Shown here: piece after piece, positions 32,833 to 43,856 of the stretch | How the letters are laid out: the number at the start of each line of letters is the position of its first letter | Numbering within the stretch: position 1 is the first letter of the stretch | Assembly: GCF_013344475.1 (NCBI RefSeq) | Contig: NZ_JABUOU010000001.1 | Coordinates: 620,001 to 684,000, forward strand | Direction of reading: 5' to 3' | DNA: 64,000 nt | From: Martelella limonii | GTDB lineage: Bacteria > Pseudomonadota > Alphaproteobacteria > Rhizobiales > Rhizobiaceae | Made by a program: the position numbers and the translations under genes | Notes under the pieces: model-generated | What the model saw: the letters and a program-made list of their open reading frames with translations, nothing else | Database searches by the model: none | What the model was told of the DNA's origin: nothing

Positions 32833-35697
32833 CTACTCCGCAGCCTCCGAATACTCACTCATCGGCGGGCACGCACACACCAGATTCCGATCCCCATAGA
32901 CATTGTCCACCCGGTTCACCGGGGGCCAGTATTTGTCGACGCGGAAGGCGCCGGGGGGGAAGCAGGCTTGTTCGCGGGAGTAGGGGTGGGTCCACTCGCC
33001 GACGAGGTCTTCCACCGTGTGCGGGGCGTTCTTCAGCGGGTTGTCGGCGCGGTCGGCGCGGCCTTCCTCGATCTCCGTGATCTCGGCGCGGATCGCGATC
33101 AGCGCATCGCAGAAACGATCCAGCTCGGCCCGCGTTTCCGATTCCGTCGGCTCGATCATCAGCGTGCCGGGGACGGGGAAGCTCATGGTCGGAGCGTGGA
33201 AGCCGCAGTCGATCAGGCGCTTGGCGATATCGTCGACGGAGACGTCGGCCGTGTCCTTCAAGGGGCGCGTGTCGATGATGCATTCATGCGCGACGCGGCC
33301 CTTGTCGGACTTGTAGAGCACTTCGTAGGAACCCTTCAGCCGTGCGGCGATGTAGTTGGCGTTGAGGATCGCCACCTTGGTTGCCTGCGTCAGCCCTTCG
33401 CCGCCCATCATCAGGCAGTAGCTCCAGGAGATCGGCAGGATCGACGGCGAGCCGAACGGGGCGGCCGAGACCGCGCCGCCTTCGACATCCGTTGCCGGGT
33501 TGCCGGGCAGATGCGGCGCGAGATGCGCCTTGACGCCGATCGGCCCCATGCCCGGCCCGCCGCCGCCATGCGGAATGCAGAAGGTCTTGTGCAGGTTCAG
33601 ATGGCTGACATCCGAGCCGATGTCGCCCGGCCGCGACAGGCCCACCATCGCGTTCATGTTGGCCCCGTCGAGATAGACCTGGCCGCCATGCTGATGGGTG
33701 ATCTCGCAGACTTCCGACACCGTCTCTTCGAACACGCCATGGGTCGAGGGGTAGGTGATCATGCAGGCCGCGAGGTTTTCGGCATGCTGCTCGGCCTTTG
33801 CGCGGAAATCGTCGATGTCGATATCGCCGTTGTCGCGGGATTTCACCGGCACCACCTTCATGCCCGCAAGCTGGGCGGAGGCCGGGTTGGTGCCATGCGC
33901 CGAGGTCGGGATGAGGCAGATGTTGCGGTGGCCCTCGCCATTGGCGCGGTGATAGCGGCGGATCGTCAAAAGCCCCGCATATTCCCCCTGCGCGCCCGAA
34001 TTCGGCTGCATCGAGAAGGCGTCATAGCCGGTGATCTGGCAGAGCTTTTCGGACAGATCGGCGATCATCTCGCGGTAGCCGGCCGTCTGGCTTTCCGGCG
34101 CAAACGGGTGGATGTCGGCGAATTCCGGCCAGGTGATCGGCAGCATCTCGGCCGTGGCGTTGAGCTTCATCGTGCACGAGCCGAGCGGGATCATCGAGCG
34201 GTCGAGCGCCAGATCCCGGTCTGCGAGGCGGCGCATATAGCGGGTCATCTCGCTTTCGGCGCGGTTCATGTGGAAGATCGGGTGCGTCATGTAAGCGCTT
34301 GTCCGCAATAGATTTTGCGGCAGGCGGTAATCTGCCTCGAACTCGGAAATCGAGAATTTGCCGCCAAACGCATCCCAGACCGCTTCCACATGGGCGGGCC
34401 GCGTGCGCTCGTTGACGGAAATGCCGATCCTGGTGTCGCCGACCTTGCGGAGGTTGACGCCGTTTTCGACGGCGTTCTTCATGATCAGGCTCTGGAACGC
34501 GCCGACCTCGACCGTGACGGTATCGAAGAAGGTTTCCGGCTCGACCGTGAAGCCCAGCGCCTCGAGGCCCTTCGCCAGCAGCACGCCCTTGCGGTGGACC
34601 TGCTGGGCAATTGCCTTCAGCCCGTCCGGGCCGTGGAACACGCCATACATGGAGGCCATGACGGCGAGCAGCACCTGGGCGGTGCAGATGTTCGACGTCG
34701 CCTTTTCGCGGCGGATATGCTGTTCGCGGGTCTGGAGCGCCAGACGATAGGCGCGGTTGCCGCGGCTATCCACCGACACGCCGACAAGCCGGCCCGGCAT
34801 GTTGCGCTTGTAGGCGTCCTTGACGGCCATATAGGCGGCGTGCGGGCCGCCATAGCCGAGCGGCACGCCGAAGCGCTGGGACGAGCCGATCGCAATATCG
34901 GCATCCATCTCGCCCGGCGATTTCAAGAGCGTGAGCGCCAGCGGATCCGCGGCGATGGTGGCAATGGCGTTTGCCGCATGGAGATCGGCGATCACGCCGG
35001 TGAAGTCGCTGACATGGCCGCAGGTGCCGGGATACTGGAAGATCGCGCCGAACACGGCGTCGGGCGTAAGGTCTTCGAAGGGATTGCCGACGACGATCTC
35101 CCAGCCGAGCGGTTCGGCGCGGGTTTTGATCAGCGCGATCGTCTGCGGGTGGCAGTTTTCATCCACGAAGAAGGCGGTGGCCTTGGATTTCGCGACACGG
35201 TTCGCCATCGCCATGGCTTCGGCCGCGGCGGTCGCCTCGTCCAGCAGCGAGGCATTGGCGATGTCGAGGCCGGTGAGGTCGGCCATCATCGTCTGGAAGT
35301 TCAAAAGCGCTTCCAGCCTCCCTTGCGAGATTTCCGGCTGATAGGGCGTGTAGGCGGTGTACCAGGCCGGGTTTTCCAGAATGTTGCGCTGGATCACCGG
35401 CGGCGTGATGGTGGCGTTGTAGCCCTGGCCGATCATGGAGGCGAGCGGCTTGTTCTTGTTGGCGGTCTCGCGCAGCGTGTCGAGCGCTTCGCGCTCGGTC
35501 ATGGCGGGGCCCCAGGCAAGCGGCTCCTTCTGGCGGATGCCGGTGGGCACCGTCGCGTCAATCAGCGCGTCGAGACTGTCATAGCCGATCACCTTCAGCA
35601 TTTCGGCCATCTCGGCGGGCGAGGGGCCGATATGGCGGCGATTGGCGAAGTCGTAGGGCTGGTAGTCGGTGAACTGGAATTCCGAAGGCGTCGTCAT
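32833..35697 (-). CDS. gcvP: Glycine dehydrogenase (decarboxylating), P protein
   Basis: A 954-residue PLP enzyme that decarboxylates glycine and transfers the aminomethyl group to lipoyl-GcvH. The N-terminal half starts with [16 protein letters not shown]; the C-terminal half holds the PLP-lysine motif [19 protein letters not shown] near residue 700 and the glycine-rich loop after it. The length is that of the single-chain form. Its start codon overlaps the gcvH stop (TGATG), so the operon order is gcvT-gcvH-gcvP. Expression should follow the upstream glycine riboswitch. Confidence 0.97.
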   Translation of the reverse strand: MTTPSEFQFTDYQPYDFANRRHIGPSPAEMAEMLKVIGYDSLDALIDATVPTGIRQKEPLAWGPAMTEREALDTLRETANKNKPLASMIGQGYNATITPPVIQRNILENPAWYTAYTPYQPEISQGRLEALLNFQTMMADLTGLDIANASLLDEATAAAEAMAMANRVAKSKATAFFVDENCHPQTIALIKTRAEPLGWEIVVGNPFEDLTPDAVFGAIFQYPGTCGHVSDFTGVIADLHAANAIATIAADPLALTLLKSPGEMDADIAIGSSQRFGVPLGYGGPHAAYMAVKDAYKRNMPGRLVGVSVDSRGNRAYRLALQTREQHIRREKATSNICTAQVLLAVMASMYGVFHGPDGLKAIAQQVHRKGVLLAKGLEALGFTVEPETFFDTVTVEVGAFQSLIMKNAVENGVNLRKVGDTRIGISVNERTRPAHVEAVWDAFGGKFSISEFEADYRLPQNLLRTSAYMTHPIFHMNRAESEMTRYMRRLADRDLALDRSMIPLGSCTMKLNATAEMLPITWPEFADIHPFAPESQTAGYREMIADLSEKLCQITGYDAFSMQPNSGAQGEYAGLLTIRRYHRANGEGHRNICLIPTSAHGTNPASAQLAGMKVVPVKSRDNGDIDIDDFRAKAEQHAENLAACMITYPSTHGVFEETVSEVCEITHQHGGQVYLDGANMNAMVGLSRPGDIGSDVSHLNLHKTFCIPHGGGGPGMGPIGVKAHLAPHLPGNPATDVEGGAVSAAPFGSPSILPISWSYCLMMGGEGLTQATKVAILNANYIAARLKGSYEVLYKSDKGRVAHECIIDTRPLKDTADVSVDDIAKRLIDCGFHAPTMSFPVPGTLMIEPTESETRAELDRFCDALIAIRAEITEIEEGRADRADNPLKNAPHTVEDLVGEWTHPYSREQACFPPGAFRVDKYWPPVNRVDNVYGDRNLVCACPPMSEYSEAAE

Positions 35698-36062
35698 CAG
35701 GCGATGAACTCCTTGTAGGCCGCTTCGTCCATCAGGGCGTCTGCATCTTCCGGGTTGGAAAGCTTCAGTTTGAAGAACCAGCCATCGCCCATCGGCGCGG
35801 AGTTGACGAGCTCGGGATTGTCGACGATCGCCTGGTTCACCTCGGTGATCTCGCCATCGAGCGGGCAGAACACATCCGATGCGGCCTTGACCGATTCGAC
35901 CGTCGCGGCGTCGTCATTCTTGGCGAAACTCGCGCCGACTTCGGGGAGTTCGACGAAAACGAGATCGCCGAGCTGGTCGGCGGCGTGCTGGGTGATGCCG
36001 ACGGTCGCAACATCGCCCTCGATCTTCAGCCACTCGTGTTCTTCGGTAAATTTGATGGTCAT
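35697..36062 (-). CDS. gcvH: Glycine cleavage system H protein
   Basis: A 121-residue lipoyl carrier. The lipoylated lysine lies in [12 protein letters not shown] near residue 60, in the usual hairpin turn, preceded by [12 protein letters not shown]. The C-terminal part has [18 protein letters not shown]. It shuttles the aminomethyl intermediate between GcvP, GcvT and the lipoamide dehydrogenase. It starts 17 bases downstream of gcvT and overlaps gcvP by one base. Confidence 0.97.
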   Translation of the reverse strand: MTIKFTEEHEWLKIEGDVATVGITQHAADQLGDLVFVELPEVGASFAKNDDAATVESVKAASDVFCPLDGEITEVNQAIVDNPELVNSAPMGDGWFFKLKLSNPEDADALMDEAAYKEFIA

Positions 36063-36079
36063 CTTGCTGTTCCCGCTCG

Positions 36080-37222
36080 TTAGCGCTTGTAGGTAGGGGT
36101 TATGAAAGGCATGGCCGCGATGGTGACCGGCAGATATTTGCCGCGCACTTCGGCGAAGACTTTGGTGCCGGGCTCGGCGCGATCGGCGGCGACATAGCCC
36201 ATGGCGACCGGGCCGCCGGTTGTGGGGCCGAAGCTTCCGGAGGTGACGTGGCCGATCTCGGTTTCTCCGGCGTCATCGGCATAGAGCTTCGCCGGCGGGC
36301 GGATCGGTGCACGGCCTTCGGCCTTCAGGCCGACGCGGGTGCGGGAAACGCCATCTGCAAGCTGGGTGAAGATCGTTTCCGCGCCGGGAAACCCGCCTTC
36401 GCGGTCGCCGCCGGGCCTGCGGGCCTTCTGCATGCCCCAGACGAGCGCTGCTTCCACCGGCGTCGTGGTCTCATCGATATCGTTGCCGTAAAGGCAGAGA
36501 CCGGCTTCAAGCCTCAGCGAATCGCGCGCGCCAAGGCCGATCGCCTCGCAGTCTTCATGGGCGAGAAGCGCGCGGGCAAGTTCGTCCGCCTTTTCCGCCG
36601 GCACCGAGATCTCGAAACCGTCCTCGCCGGAATAGCCGGAGCGGGAAATCACGCAGGTCACGCCCAGCATGTCGCAGGCGCGCACATCCATGAATTTCAT
36701 CTCGGTCACGGCCTCGCAGAGCGTGGCGAGCACGGCCTCGGCCTTCGGTCCCTGCAGCGCGAGCAGCGCCTTTTCCTCGAAGAAGTCCTCGACCTTGCAG
36801 AGATCGGAAAGCTCGGCCTTCATATGGGCGAGATCGGCGTCCTTGCAGGCGGCGTTGACGATCACCAGCAGATGGTCGCCGCGGTTCGCCACCATCAGGT
36901 CATCGAGAATGCCACCCTCGTCATTGGTGAAGAAGGCATAGCGCTGGCGACCGGGCTTGAGGCCCGCGAGATCGACCGGCACCAGCCGTTCCAGCGCAAG
37001 TGCTGCATCGGCGACATTGCCGGAGATCGGGGTCAGCCAGACCTGTCCCATATGAGAGACGTCGAAAAGGCCGGCCTTTTCGCGGGTATGGAGATGCTCT
37101 TTCAGAACGCCCATCGGATATTGCACCGGCATATCGTAACCGGCGAACGGCACCATGCGGGCGCCAAGCTCCAGATGGAGTGCGTGAAGCGGGGTTTGTT
37201 TCAACGGTTCTTGCGAGACCAA
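36080..37222 (-). CDS. gcvT: Aminomethyltransferase (glycine cleavage T protein)
   Basis: A 380-residue folate-dependent enzyme that releases ammonia and makes 5,10-methylene-tetrahydrofolate. The start region has [20 protein letters not shown] and [10 protein letters not shown], followed by [17 protein letters not shown] in the folate-binding area and [11 protein letters not shown] near the C-terminus. It is the first gene of the gcv operon; the 80 bases between its start and the riboswitch carry an inverted repeat (GGCGTTC-TTTT-GAACGTC) that may be the expression platform. Confidence 0.96.
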   Translation of the reverse strand: MVSQEPLKQTPLHALHLELGARMVPFAGYDMPVQYPMGVLKEHLHTREKAGLFDVSHMGQVWLTPISGNVADAALALERLVPVDLAGLKPGRQRYAFFTNDEGGILDDLMVANRGDHLLVIVNAACKDADLAHMKAELSDLCKVEDFFEEKALLALQGPKAEAVLATLCEAVTEMKFMDVRACDMLGVTCVISRSGYSGEDGFEISVPAEKADELARALLAHEDCEAIGLGARDSLRLEAGLCLYGNDIDETTTPVEAALVWGMQKARRPGGDREGGFPGAETIFTQLADGVSRTRVGLKAEGRAPIRPPAKLYADDAGETEIGHVTSGSFGPTTGGPVAMGYVAADRAEPGTKVFAEVRGKYLPVTIAAMPFITPTYKR

Positions 37223-37300
37223 GACAATGCCTCCGGATTGCGTCTTTCATGGAAAACGCCGGCTCAAGGGTTGACGTTCAAAAGAACGCCGAAGCGAATG

Positions 37301-37462
37301 AGCCCCCTCTGTCCCGTGCGCCTGAGATTATTATCCCTTCGGCCAGCCTCCGCTTGCGCTTCGGCCTTGTCTCCAGAGTTCAGAACCTCGCGCTGGTCCT
37401 TTTGCCTGAGAGTTTCCGGGGCGGTTGCTCCTTCGGCACCACAAGACTGTGGCTTCTCCCAA
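37301..37462 (-). promoter_or_regulatory. Tandem glycine riboswitch upstream of gcvT
   Basis: Read on the minus strand, aptamer I (about 37462-37385) shows GGGAGAAGCC, then GCCGAAGGAGCAACCGCC, then ACTCTCAGGCAAAAGGACC. After a short linker, aptamer II (about 37378-37303) shows CTCTGGAGA, GCCGAAGGGATAATAATC, TCTCAGGC and GGGACAGAGGGG. These are the conserved cores of the two cooperative glycine aptamers. In such leaders glycine binding turns on the downstream cleavage operon. Confidence 0.95.
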
Positions 37463-37612
37463 CGCGACGAGTTGGATTATCCCGGATGTGGCGGGATTTG
37501 CAAGTGGCAAGGCGTTTCGCGTTTGCGAAATCCACCGTGCGGACATCTGCCTTGATGCGCGATGCTCGGACGTCATCCGAGTATCCGGGTCACAAGGAGA
37601 GCGCCGCCTGTA

Positions 37613-37633
37613 CCCCCGGGACAAGCCCGAGGG
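37613..37633. repeat. Palindromic dispersed repeat, copy 2 (diverged)
   Basis: CCCCCGGG (37613-37620), loop ACAAG, CCCGAGGG (37626-37633), then TGATCC. It matches copy 1 at 32669 in the stem, loop and following TGA, with one internal mismatch. It lies between the gcv promoter region and ratA. Confidence 0.6.
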
Positions 37634-37789
37634 TGATCCTGGAGGGTGGAGAAGGTCGGTCAACGATCGCGCTTTCACGTTGGACAAGCGCAGAAGCATT
37701 GCCGCTTCTATCGAGCCGCGTACGCCAATCTTGCGGCATCAAGAAACGAAAGACTTGCCATCCGCCTTCCGTCGCATTAGCTGAAAAGC

Positions 37790-38236
37790 ATGCCAGAGTT
37801 CAAAACAACCCGCCATGTCGCTCATTCGGCCGATCGCATGTTCGATCTGGTTGCCGATGTCGAGCGCTACCCCGAATTTCTGCCGCTGTGCGAAGCGCTG
37901 ACAGTCCGGTCTTCGCGCGACAAGGACGGCAAGACGCTGCTGATCGCCGACATGACGGTCGGCTACAAGGGCATCCGCGAGAGCTTCACGACCCAGGTTC
38001 TGCTGAACAGGGCGGAACGCAAGATCGATGTCAGCTATGTCGACGGGCCCTTCCGTTTCCTCGACAACCGCTGGCGGTTCGAGCCGGAAGGCGAGGGCGC
38101 CTGCGCCATCCAGTTCTACATCAACTACGAGTTCAAGAACCGGATTCTGGGCGCAATGATGGGTTCGATGTTCGAACGGGCCTTCCGCAAGTTCTCGGAA
38201 GCCTTCGAGGCCCGCGCCGACGAAATCTACGCCTGA
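37790..38236 (+). CDS. ratA: RatA/Coq10-family START-domain protein
   Basis: A 148-residue START-like protein: MPEFKTTRHVAHSADRMFDL, DVERYPEFLPLCEAL, YVDGPFRFLDNRWRF and YEFKNRILGAMMG. Homologues in mitochondria and bacteria bind coenzyme Q and assist respiration; the E. coli member RatA was reported to block ribosome subunit joining. In alphaproteobacteria the Coq10-like role seems more likely, but that is inference. No antitoxin gene (RatB-like) is adjacent. It converges on, and overlaps by 10 bases, the cinA-like gene. Confidence 0.9.
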   Translation: MPEFKTTRHVAHSADRMFDLVADVERYPEFLPLCEALTVRSSRDKDGKTLLIADMTVGYKGIRESFTTQVLLNRAERKIDVSYVDGPFRFLDNRWRFEPEGEGACAIQFYINYEFKNRILGAMMGSMFERAFRKFSEAFEARADEIYA

Positions 38237-38724
38237 ATCAGACCTTCGAGCATGCCGAGCGCGGTCTGGACGGTGGCAAGGCGAATGCCTTGCCGGCCGA
38301 TATCGCCGTAGCGGCTTTCGATATGGTGAAGCCGTCCGCGCCGGTCGCGCGCGGCGAGATGGACAAGGCCGATCGGCTTTTCCGGCGTGCCACCCGTGGG
38401 ACCGGCAATGCCGGTGACTGCAATGGCAAGATCGGCGCCGGAGCGCAGCAGCGCGCCCGCAGACATCTGCAGTGCCGTCTCGCGCGACACCGCGCCATAG
38501 GTCTCAAGTGTCTGCGCCGTCACCCCGAGCATCTCGACCTTGGCCTGGTTCGAATAGGTGATGTAGCCGCGGTCGACGACGGCGGAGGAGCCGGCAATAT
38601 CGGTCAATGCCGCAACCACCATGCCGCCGGTGCAGGATTCAGCGGTTGCGATCATCATGCCCGCTTCCTTGCAGTGCTCGATCAAAATGCGGGCGCGTTC
38701 GGCGATATCGGCGTCGATCATCAT
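38227..38724 (-). CDS. CinA C-terminal family protein (nicotinamide-nucleotide amidohydrolase)
   Basis: A 165-residue stand-alone CinA C-terminal domain: [32 protein letters not shown]-like [18 protein letters not shown], and [19 protein letters not shown]. Such proteins deamidate NMN to NaMN in pyridine-nucleotide recycling (PncC) and lack the N-terminal molybdopterin-like domain. Its start overlaps the ispDF stop by 4 bases, so it is translated from the ispDF message. Confidence 0.93.
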   Translation of the reverse strand: MMIDADIAERARILIEHCKEAGMMIATAESCTGGMVVAALTDIAGSSAVVDRGYITYSNQAKVEMLGVTAQTLETYGAVSRETALQMSAGALLRSGADLAIAVTGIAGPTGGTPEKPIGLVHLAARDRRGRLHHIESRYGDIGRQGIRLATVQTALGMLEGLIQA

Positions 38725-39929
38725 ATATTTCCGTAGTGCACGCTGGCCGTGGCAATCGCCGCGATCCCCTCGCGGCGGCCGACAAAGCCGATGGTTTCAT
38801 TGGTGGTGGCCTTGACCGAGCAGCGGTCGAGATCGATGCCGAGGCATTCGGCAATGTTCTGGCGCATGGCGAGGCGGTGCGGCCCGACCTTGGGCGCTTC
38901 CGCAATCAGGCTCACATCGGCATTGAGGATGACGCCCCCTTTTTCGCGCACGATCTTCGCCGCATGGGCAAGGAAGATGTGGGAGGCCGCGCCCCTCCAC
39001 TGCGGATCGGAGGGAGGGAAGTGGTCGCCGATATCGCCCGCCCCACAGGTCGCCAGAAGCGCGTCTGTCAGCGCGTGGAAGGCAACGTCGGCATCAGAAT
39101 GGCCGGAGAGCGCCATATCATGCGGGATCTTGACCCCGCAGAGCGTCACGCCGTCGCCCGGCACAAGCTGATGGACGTCATAGCCATTGCCGGTGCGGAT
39201 ATCAGCGATCAGGTTGCGTGCCAGCTTCTCGTCAGCCATGGCGATGTCTCTCCGATAGGTCAGTTTCACATTTTCGGCGAGGCCATCCACCAGTTTCACG
39301 GAAAGGCCAGCCCATTCGGCGATGCCCGCGTCGTCGGTAAAGTCGCTCCGACCCTCTCCTTCAGCCTTAAGGTGCGCCGCGAGGATGACAGGATAACGAA
39401 AGGCCTGGGGCGTCTGGGCGGCATAAAGGCCTTCGCGGGATACCGTGGCGCCGACGGTCCGGTCGGCGCCCGCCTTCTTGAGCGTATCCGCAACGGCGAC
39501 GGCGGGCAGTACGGCGTCCTCGCCGGAGCGAAGTGCCGCGGAAACGCGATCCAGCAGGGCTGCGTCGAAGAAGGGGCGGACAGCATCGTGGATCATCACG
39601 TGGCTCGGCCGCTCTTTCTCAAGGGCTGAAAGCCCGCGCAGCACCGAGCCCTGGCGCGTCGTTGCGCCATGGACGAAACGGATGGCCCCGGGCGCGTGAA
39701 GATGCGCGATGGCGTCTGCGAAAAGCGCCTCGTCATCCGGGTGGATGACCACCACAATGCCGGCTTTCGCGCCGCCCCATGCGGCGAAGGTGCGCAGCGT
39801 GTGGGTAATCACCGGAAGGCCGCCGATCAGGCGGTATTGTTTCGGTCCTTCCGTGGGGCTGCCGGCCCTTTCGCCGCGCCCTGCCGCCACCACGACAACG
39901 GCCGGATTGAAGCTTTCACCTGTTGTCAT
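38721..39929 (-). CDS. ispDF: Bifunctional IspD/IspF enzyme of the MEP isoprenoid pathway
   Basis: A 402-residue fusion. The IspD half (about 1-230) has [14 protein letters not shown] with [19 protein letters not shown] and ADTLKK; it makes CDP-methylerythritol. The IspF half (about 240-402) has [36 protein letters not shown] and [14 protein letters not shown]; it forms the cyclic diphosphate. The fusion is typical of Alphaproteobacteria. It is divergent from dusB. Confidence 0.97.
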   Translation of the reverse strand: MTTGESFNPAVVVVAAGRGERAGSPTEGPKQYRLIGGLPVITHTLRTFAAWGGAKAGIVVVIHPDDEALFADAIAHLHAPGAIRFVHGATTRQGSVLRGLSALEKERPSHVMIHDAVRPFFDAALLDRVSAALRSGEDAVLPAVAVADTLKKAGADRTVGATVSREGLYAAQTPQAFRYPVILAAHLKAEGEGRSDFTDDAGIAEWAGLSVKLVDGLAENVKLTYRRDIAMADEKLARNLIADIRTGNGYDVHQLVPGDGVTLCGVKIPHDMALSGHSDADVAFHALTDALLATCGAGDIGDHFPPSDPQWRGAASHIFLAHAAKIVREKGGVILNADVSLIAEAPKVGPHRLAMRQNIAECLGIDLDRCSVKATTNETIGFVGRREGIAAIATASVHYGNI

Positions 39930-40074
39930 GTTCGGCTAGAACCCGCCTGTTGATTCCCGTTCGCCGGAACTTAAACGGATTGACCCAATTTTCCAGCATT
40001 TGCCTAAATTTTATAAAGCGCAGGTGAAAACGCTTGGCAAGGAATGGCGTCTTGTCTAAAAATAGGGCAACGTG

Positions 40075-41091
40075 ATGCGCTGCATGAAAGATAGCCATTT
40101 GCCTCACCGCAACCTCTCCGATTCATTCCGGATCGGCCCGATAGAGATCCGCAACCGGGTGATTCTGGCGCCGATGTCAGGTGTCACGGATCTGCCTTTC
40201 CGTGCGCTTGCCTGGCGGCATGGCGCCGGCCTCGTCGTGACCGAGATGATTGCAAGTCGTGAACTGACTTTCAATACCGCTGAAAGCTGGGTTCGGTTGA
40301 AGGGTGCCGGCCTCAAGCCGCATATGGTCCAGCTTGCCGGGCGCGACCCTCATTACATGGCAGAAGCAGCCCGCATCGCGGAAGCAAACGGCGCCGATAT
40401 CGTCGACATCAACATGGGTTGTCCTGCAAAGAAGGTGGTCGGCGGTTACACCGGCTCAGCGCTCATGCGCGAGCCCGAGCGCGCGCTCGAAATCATCGAG
40501 GCGACGGTCCGCGCGGTCACGGTTCCGGTGACCGTCAAGATGCGGCTCGGCTGGGACCATGACAGCATCAATGCTCCATATCTCGCCCGTTCCGCCGAGG
40601 AAGCAGGCGTGCAGGCCATCACCGTCCACGGCCGGACCCGCATGCAGTTCTACAAGGGCAGGGCGGACTGGGACGCCATCGAGCGGGTCGCCGAGGTCGT
40701 CAGCGTGCCCTTCATCGCCAATGGTGATATCGAGAGCCGTGAGGATGCGCTTCAACTGCTCTCGCGCCCAGGGATTACCGCGGTCATGGTCGGGCGGTCC
40801 TGCCAGGGCAGGCCTTGGCATGCGGGTTATCTCGCCGGCCACGACGAGCCCGATTTTGCCGCCCGGACGGCAATCGTGCTGGAACACTATACCGAGATGC
40901 TGCGCTTTTATGGCCCTAAGGTCGGCGTGCGCCACGCGCGCAAGCACCTTGGCTGGTATCTCGATCGGCTCGCGCCCTGGCTGGATGCCGAGGCGCGCAC
41001 GGCGGTCATGACGGCGGATGATCCGGAGATCGTTTCCGCCCGCCTCGCCGCCATTTTCGAACACGCACCGCCTGAAAGGAAAGCGGCATGA
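40075..41091 (+). CDS. dusB: tRNA-dihydrouridine synthase DusB
   Basis: A 338-residue flavoenzyme that reduces uridine in the D-loop of tRNAs. [17 protein letters not shown] near residue 33 begins the TIM barrel, [10 protein letters not shown] holds the catalytic cysteine (near 108), and [14 protein letters not shown] and FIANGDIES line the FMN site. In rhizobia this gene (historically nifR3) is the first gene of the ntrBC operon, as here: the stop overlaps the ntrB start in ATGA. AGGG at 40064-40067 favours ATG 40075 over GTG 40072 and ATG 40084. Confidence 0.96.
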   Translation: MRCMKDSHLPHRNLSDSFRIGPIEIRNRVILAPMSGVTDLPFRALAWRHGAGLVVTEMIASRELTFNTAESWVRLKGAGLKPHMVQLAGRDPHYMAEAARIAEANGADIVDINMGCPAKKVVGGYTGSALMREPERALEIIEATVRAVTVPVTVKMRLGWDHDSINAPYLARSAEEAGVQAITVHGRTRMQFYKGRADWDAIERVAEVVSVPFIANGDIESREDALQLLSRPGITAVMVGRSCQGRPWHAGYLAGHDEPDFAARTAIVLEHYTEMLRFYGPKVGVRHARKHLGWYLDRLAPWLDAEARTAVMTADDPEIVSARLAAIFEHAPPERKAA

Positions 41092-42239
41092 GTTCCGTCA
41101 TCGGCAACGGCAGCCAGCGCCTCGGCGCGGAAGCCGTCGCGCTACAGGTTCTGAACGCCATCCAGAACCCGGTCGTGCTGATCGAGCAGGATGGCCGCAT
41201 TTCCTATTCGAACTGGGAAGCTGAAGTGTTTTTTGGCGCGAGCGCGGCTCAGCTCTCGCGCAAGACGCTGTCCGATTTCATCCCCTTCGACAGCCCGCTG
41301 CTGGCACTGATCGGTCAGGTGCGCACCCGTCGCGGGGCGGTCAACGAATACCGCGTGGACCTGTCCTCGCCGCGTCTCGGCCAGGACAAGCTTGTCGATA
41401 TCTATGTGGCGCCGGTGGGCGAAGAGGGTGCCGTCGTGCTCGTCTTCCAGGTTCGCTCCATGGCCGACAAGATCGATCGGCAGCTGGTGCACCGCGCCGC
41501 CGCCCGCTCGGTCACCGGCCTTGCCTCGATGCTTGCCCATGAGATCAAGAACCCGCTTTCCGGCATTCGCGGGGCGGCCCAGCTGCTGGAAACCAATGCC
41601 AGCGACGACGATCGGGCGCTGACACGGCTGATCTGCGATGAATCGGACAGGATCGTTTCGCTCGTGGACCGCATGGAAGTGTTCTCCGACGAGAGGCCGA
41701 TCGACCGCGTTCCGCTCAACATCCACTCTGTGCTCGATCATGTGAAGGCGATCGCCAAGGCGGGATTTGCGCGCAACATCAAGATCATGGAAGAGTATGA
41801 TCCATCATTGCCTCAGGTCTTTGCCAATCGCGACCAGATGGTTCAGGTGTTCCTCAATCTCGTGAAGAATGCCTGTGAGGCGGTGGGAGACAAGCCAGAT
41901 GGCGAAATCATCCTGACGTCCGCCTATCGGCCGGGCATCCGGATGTCGATAGCGGGGACCCGGGAGAAGATATCGCTGCCGCTCGAATTCTGCGTGCAGG
42001 ACAATGGGCCGGGCGTGCCCCCGGACCTGATGCCGCATCTGTTCGATCCCTTCATCACCACCAAGACCAACGGAACCGGTCTCGGTCTGGCACTTGTTGC
42101 CAAGATCATCGGCGCGCATGGCGGCATCATCGAATGCGAGAACATGAACGGCCGCACCACGTTCCGCATTCTCATGCCGGTTTCGAAAGACGTTTTGCCT
42201 TTGCCGCCAGAAATGGCCAGCCCGAACATGGATACCTGA
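41088..42239 (+). CDS. ntrB: Nitrogen regulation sensor histidine kinase NtrB
   Basis: A 383-residue cytosolic kinase/phosphatase that controls NtrC in response to PII. An N-terminal PAS domain (about 15-125) includes [17 protein letters not shown]. The phospho-accepting His151 lies in [15 protein letters not shown], and the ATP-binding domain has [20 protein letters not shown] and [15 protein letters not shown]. It sits between dusB and ntrC and overlaps dusB by 4 bases; ntrC begins one base after its stop. Confidence 0.96.
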   Translation: MSSVIGNGSQRLGAEAVALQVLNAIQNPVVLIEQDGRISYSNWEAEVFFGASAAQLSRKTLSDFIPFDSPLLALIGQVRTRRGAVNEYRVDLSSPRLGQDKLVDIYVAPVGEEGAVVLVFQVRSMADKIDRQLVHRAAARSVTGLASMLAHEIKNPLSGIRGAAQLLETNASDDDRALTRLICDESDRIVSLVDRMEVFSDERPIDRVPLNIHSVLDHVKAIAKAGFARNIKIMEEYDPSLPQVFANRDQMVQVFLNLVKNACEAVGDKPDGEIILTSAYRPGIRMSIAGTREKISLPLEFCVQDNGPGVPPDLMPHLFDPFITTKTNGTGLGLALVAKIIGAHGGIIECENMNGRTTFRILMPVSKDVLPLPPEMASPNMDT

Positions 42240-42240
42240 C

Positions 42241-43692
42241 ATGACAGCTACGATCCTTGTTGCCGACGACGACGCGGCGATCCGTACAGTGCTGAACCAG
42301 GCCCTGAGCAGGGCCGGCTATGAGGTGCGCATCACCTCCAATGCGGCAACGCTCTGGCGCTGGGTGTCGGCCGGCGAGGGCGATCTGGTGCTGACTGACG
42401 TGGTCATGCCGGATGAAAACGCCTTCGATCTCCTGCCGCGCATCAAGAAATCGCGCCCCGAGCTGCCGGTCATCGTCATGAGCGCGCAGAACACCTTCAT
42501 GACGGCGGTTCGCGCGTCGGAAAAGGGCGCCTACGATTATCTGCCCAAGCCGTTCGACCTGACCGAACTGATCGCAATTGTCGGCCGGGCCCTTTCGGAG
42601 CCGAAGCGCAAGCCTGCCAAGCTCGGCGATGACATGCAGGACGGCATGCCGCTGGTCGGCCGCTCGGCGGCGATGCAGGAAATCTACCGTGTTCTCGCCC
42701 GGTTGATGCAGACCGACCTGACGCTGATGATCACCGGCGAATCCGGCACCGGCAAGGAGCTCGTCGCCCGCGCACTCCACGACTATGGCAAGCGCCGGAA
42801 CGGACCCTTCGTGGCCATCAACATGGCTGCCATCCCGCGCGACCTGATCGAATCCGAGCTTTTCGGCCATGAAAAGGGCGCCTTCACCGGCGCGCAGACC
42901 CGTTCTTCCGGCCGTTTCGAGCAGGCCGAGGGCGGAACGCTGTTTCTCGATGAAATCGGCGACATGCCGATGGATGCCCAGACCAGGCTTTTGCGCGTTC
43001 TCCAGCAGGGCGAGTACACCACGGTCGGCGGCCGCACGCCGATCCGCACCGATGTCCGCATCGTGGCCGCCACCAACAAGGATCTGAAGCAGTCGATCAA
43101 TCAGGGTCTGTTCCGCGAGGACCTCTACTACCGCCTCAACGTGGTGCCGCTGCGGCTTCCGCCGTTGCGCGAGCGTGCCGAGGATATCGGCGATCTGGTG
43201 CGCCATTTCGTCAATGAAGGCGAGGTCGAGGGGCTCGGCGGCAAGCGCTTCGAGCAGTCCGCGCTCGATGCCATGAAGGCCTATGGTTGGCCGGGCAATG
43301 TGCGCGAGCTCGAGAACCTCGTGCGCCGGCTGATGGCGCTTTATCCGCAGGAGGTGATCACCCGTGAAATCGTCGAGCAGGAATTGCAGTCCGACCAGCC
43401 CGAGGCGCCGGCCGAAGGTGCGACGGTGCGAAACGGCATGCCGACGATTGCCCAGGCGGTAGAGGAGAACATGCGCACCTATTTCGCCGGTTTCGGAGAG
43501 AGCCTGCCGCCATCAGGTCTTTACGAACGGGTGTTGAACGAGGTCGAGTATCCGCTGATTCTCGCAGCCCTCACGGCGACCCGCGGCAACCAGATCCGCG
43601 CCGCCGACCTGCTTGGCCTCAACCGCAACACGCTGCGCAAGAAGATCAGGGAGCTTGGCGTTTCGGTCTATCGCAGCTCCCGCAGCTCCTGA
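42241..43692 (+). CDS. ntrC: Nitrogen regulator NtrC, sigma-54 activator
   Basis: A 483-residue response regulator. The receiver domain has the phosphorylated Asp53 in [11 protein letters not shown]. The AAA+ domain has [15 protein letters not shown], the sigma-54 contact loop GAFTGAQTR intact, and [14 protein letters not shown]. The C-terminal Fis-type HTH is [19 protein letters not shown]. It activates nitrogen-limitation genes with RpoN. It is followed by 164 bases and then ntrY. Confidence 0.97.
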   Translation: MTATILVADDDAAIRTVLNQALSRAGYEVRITSNAATLWRWVSAGEGDLVLTDVVMPDENAFDLLPRIKKSRPELPVIVMSAQNTFMTAVRASEKGAYDYLPKPFDLTELIAIVGRALSEPKRKPAKLGDDMQDGMPLVGRSAAMQEIYRVLARLMQTDLTLMITGESGTGKELVARALHDYGKRRNGPFVAINMAAIPRDLIESELFGHEKGAFTGAQTRSSGRFEQAEGGTLFLDEIGDMPMDAQTRLLRVLQQGEYTTVGGRTPIRTDVRIVAATNKDLKQSINQGLFREDLYYRLNVVPLRLPPLRERAEDIGDLVRHFVNEGEVEGLGGKRFEQSALDAMKAYGWPGNVRELENLVRRLMALYPQEVITREIVEQELQSDQPEAPAEGATVRNGMPTIAQAVEENMRTYFAGFGESLPPSGLYERVLNEVEYPLILAALTATRGNQIRAADLLGLNRNTLRKKIRELGVSVYRSSRSS

Positions 43693-43856
43693 TTTGCGGG
43701 GCTGAAAGGCCTGTCAAAAGAGCTTTCCGTTGCAATTGTGCCACAATCTGTTGCATATCCTCCTCACAAGGGAAAAACGCGAGTCGTCTGCAACGTCCGC
43801 GTTTACCCGCTCCTGGGCGGTGCATGGAATGATGCGCCGCCTGTTGAAAAAGGGCG

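Larger units (their letters stand above)
37223..37789. other. Regulatory gap between gcvT and ratA
   Basis: The 567-base gap contains the gcvT leader with the tandem glycine riboswitch (minus strand, to about 37462), the presumed gcv promoter beyond it, a dispersed palindrome near 37613, and the ratA upstream region. Open frames crossing the gap are overlapped by the riboswitch and lack conserved features, so no gene is called. Confidence 0.7.

Noticed and set aside
34315-35718. A 467-codon plus-strand open frame opposite gcvP
   Set aside because: It is fully antisense to gcvP and lacks any conserved motif.
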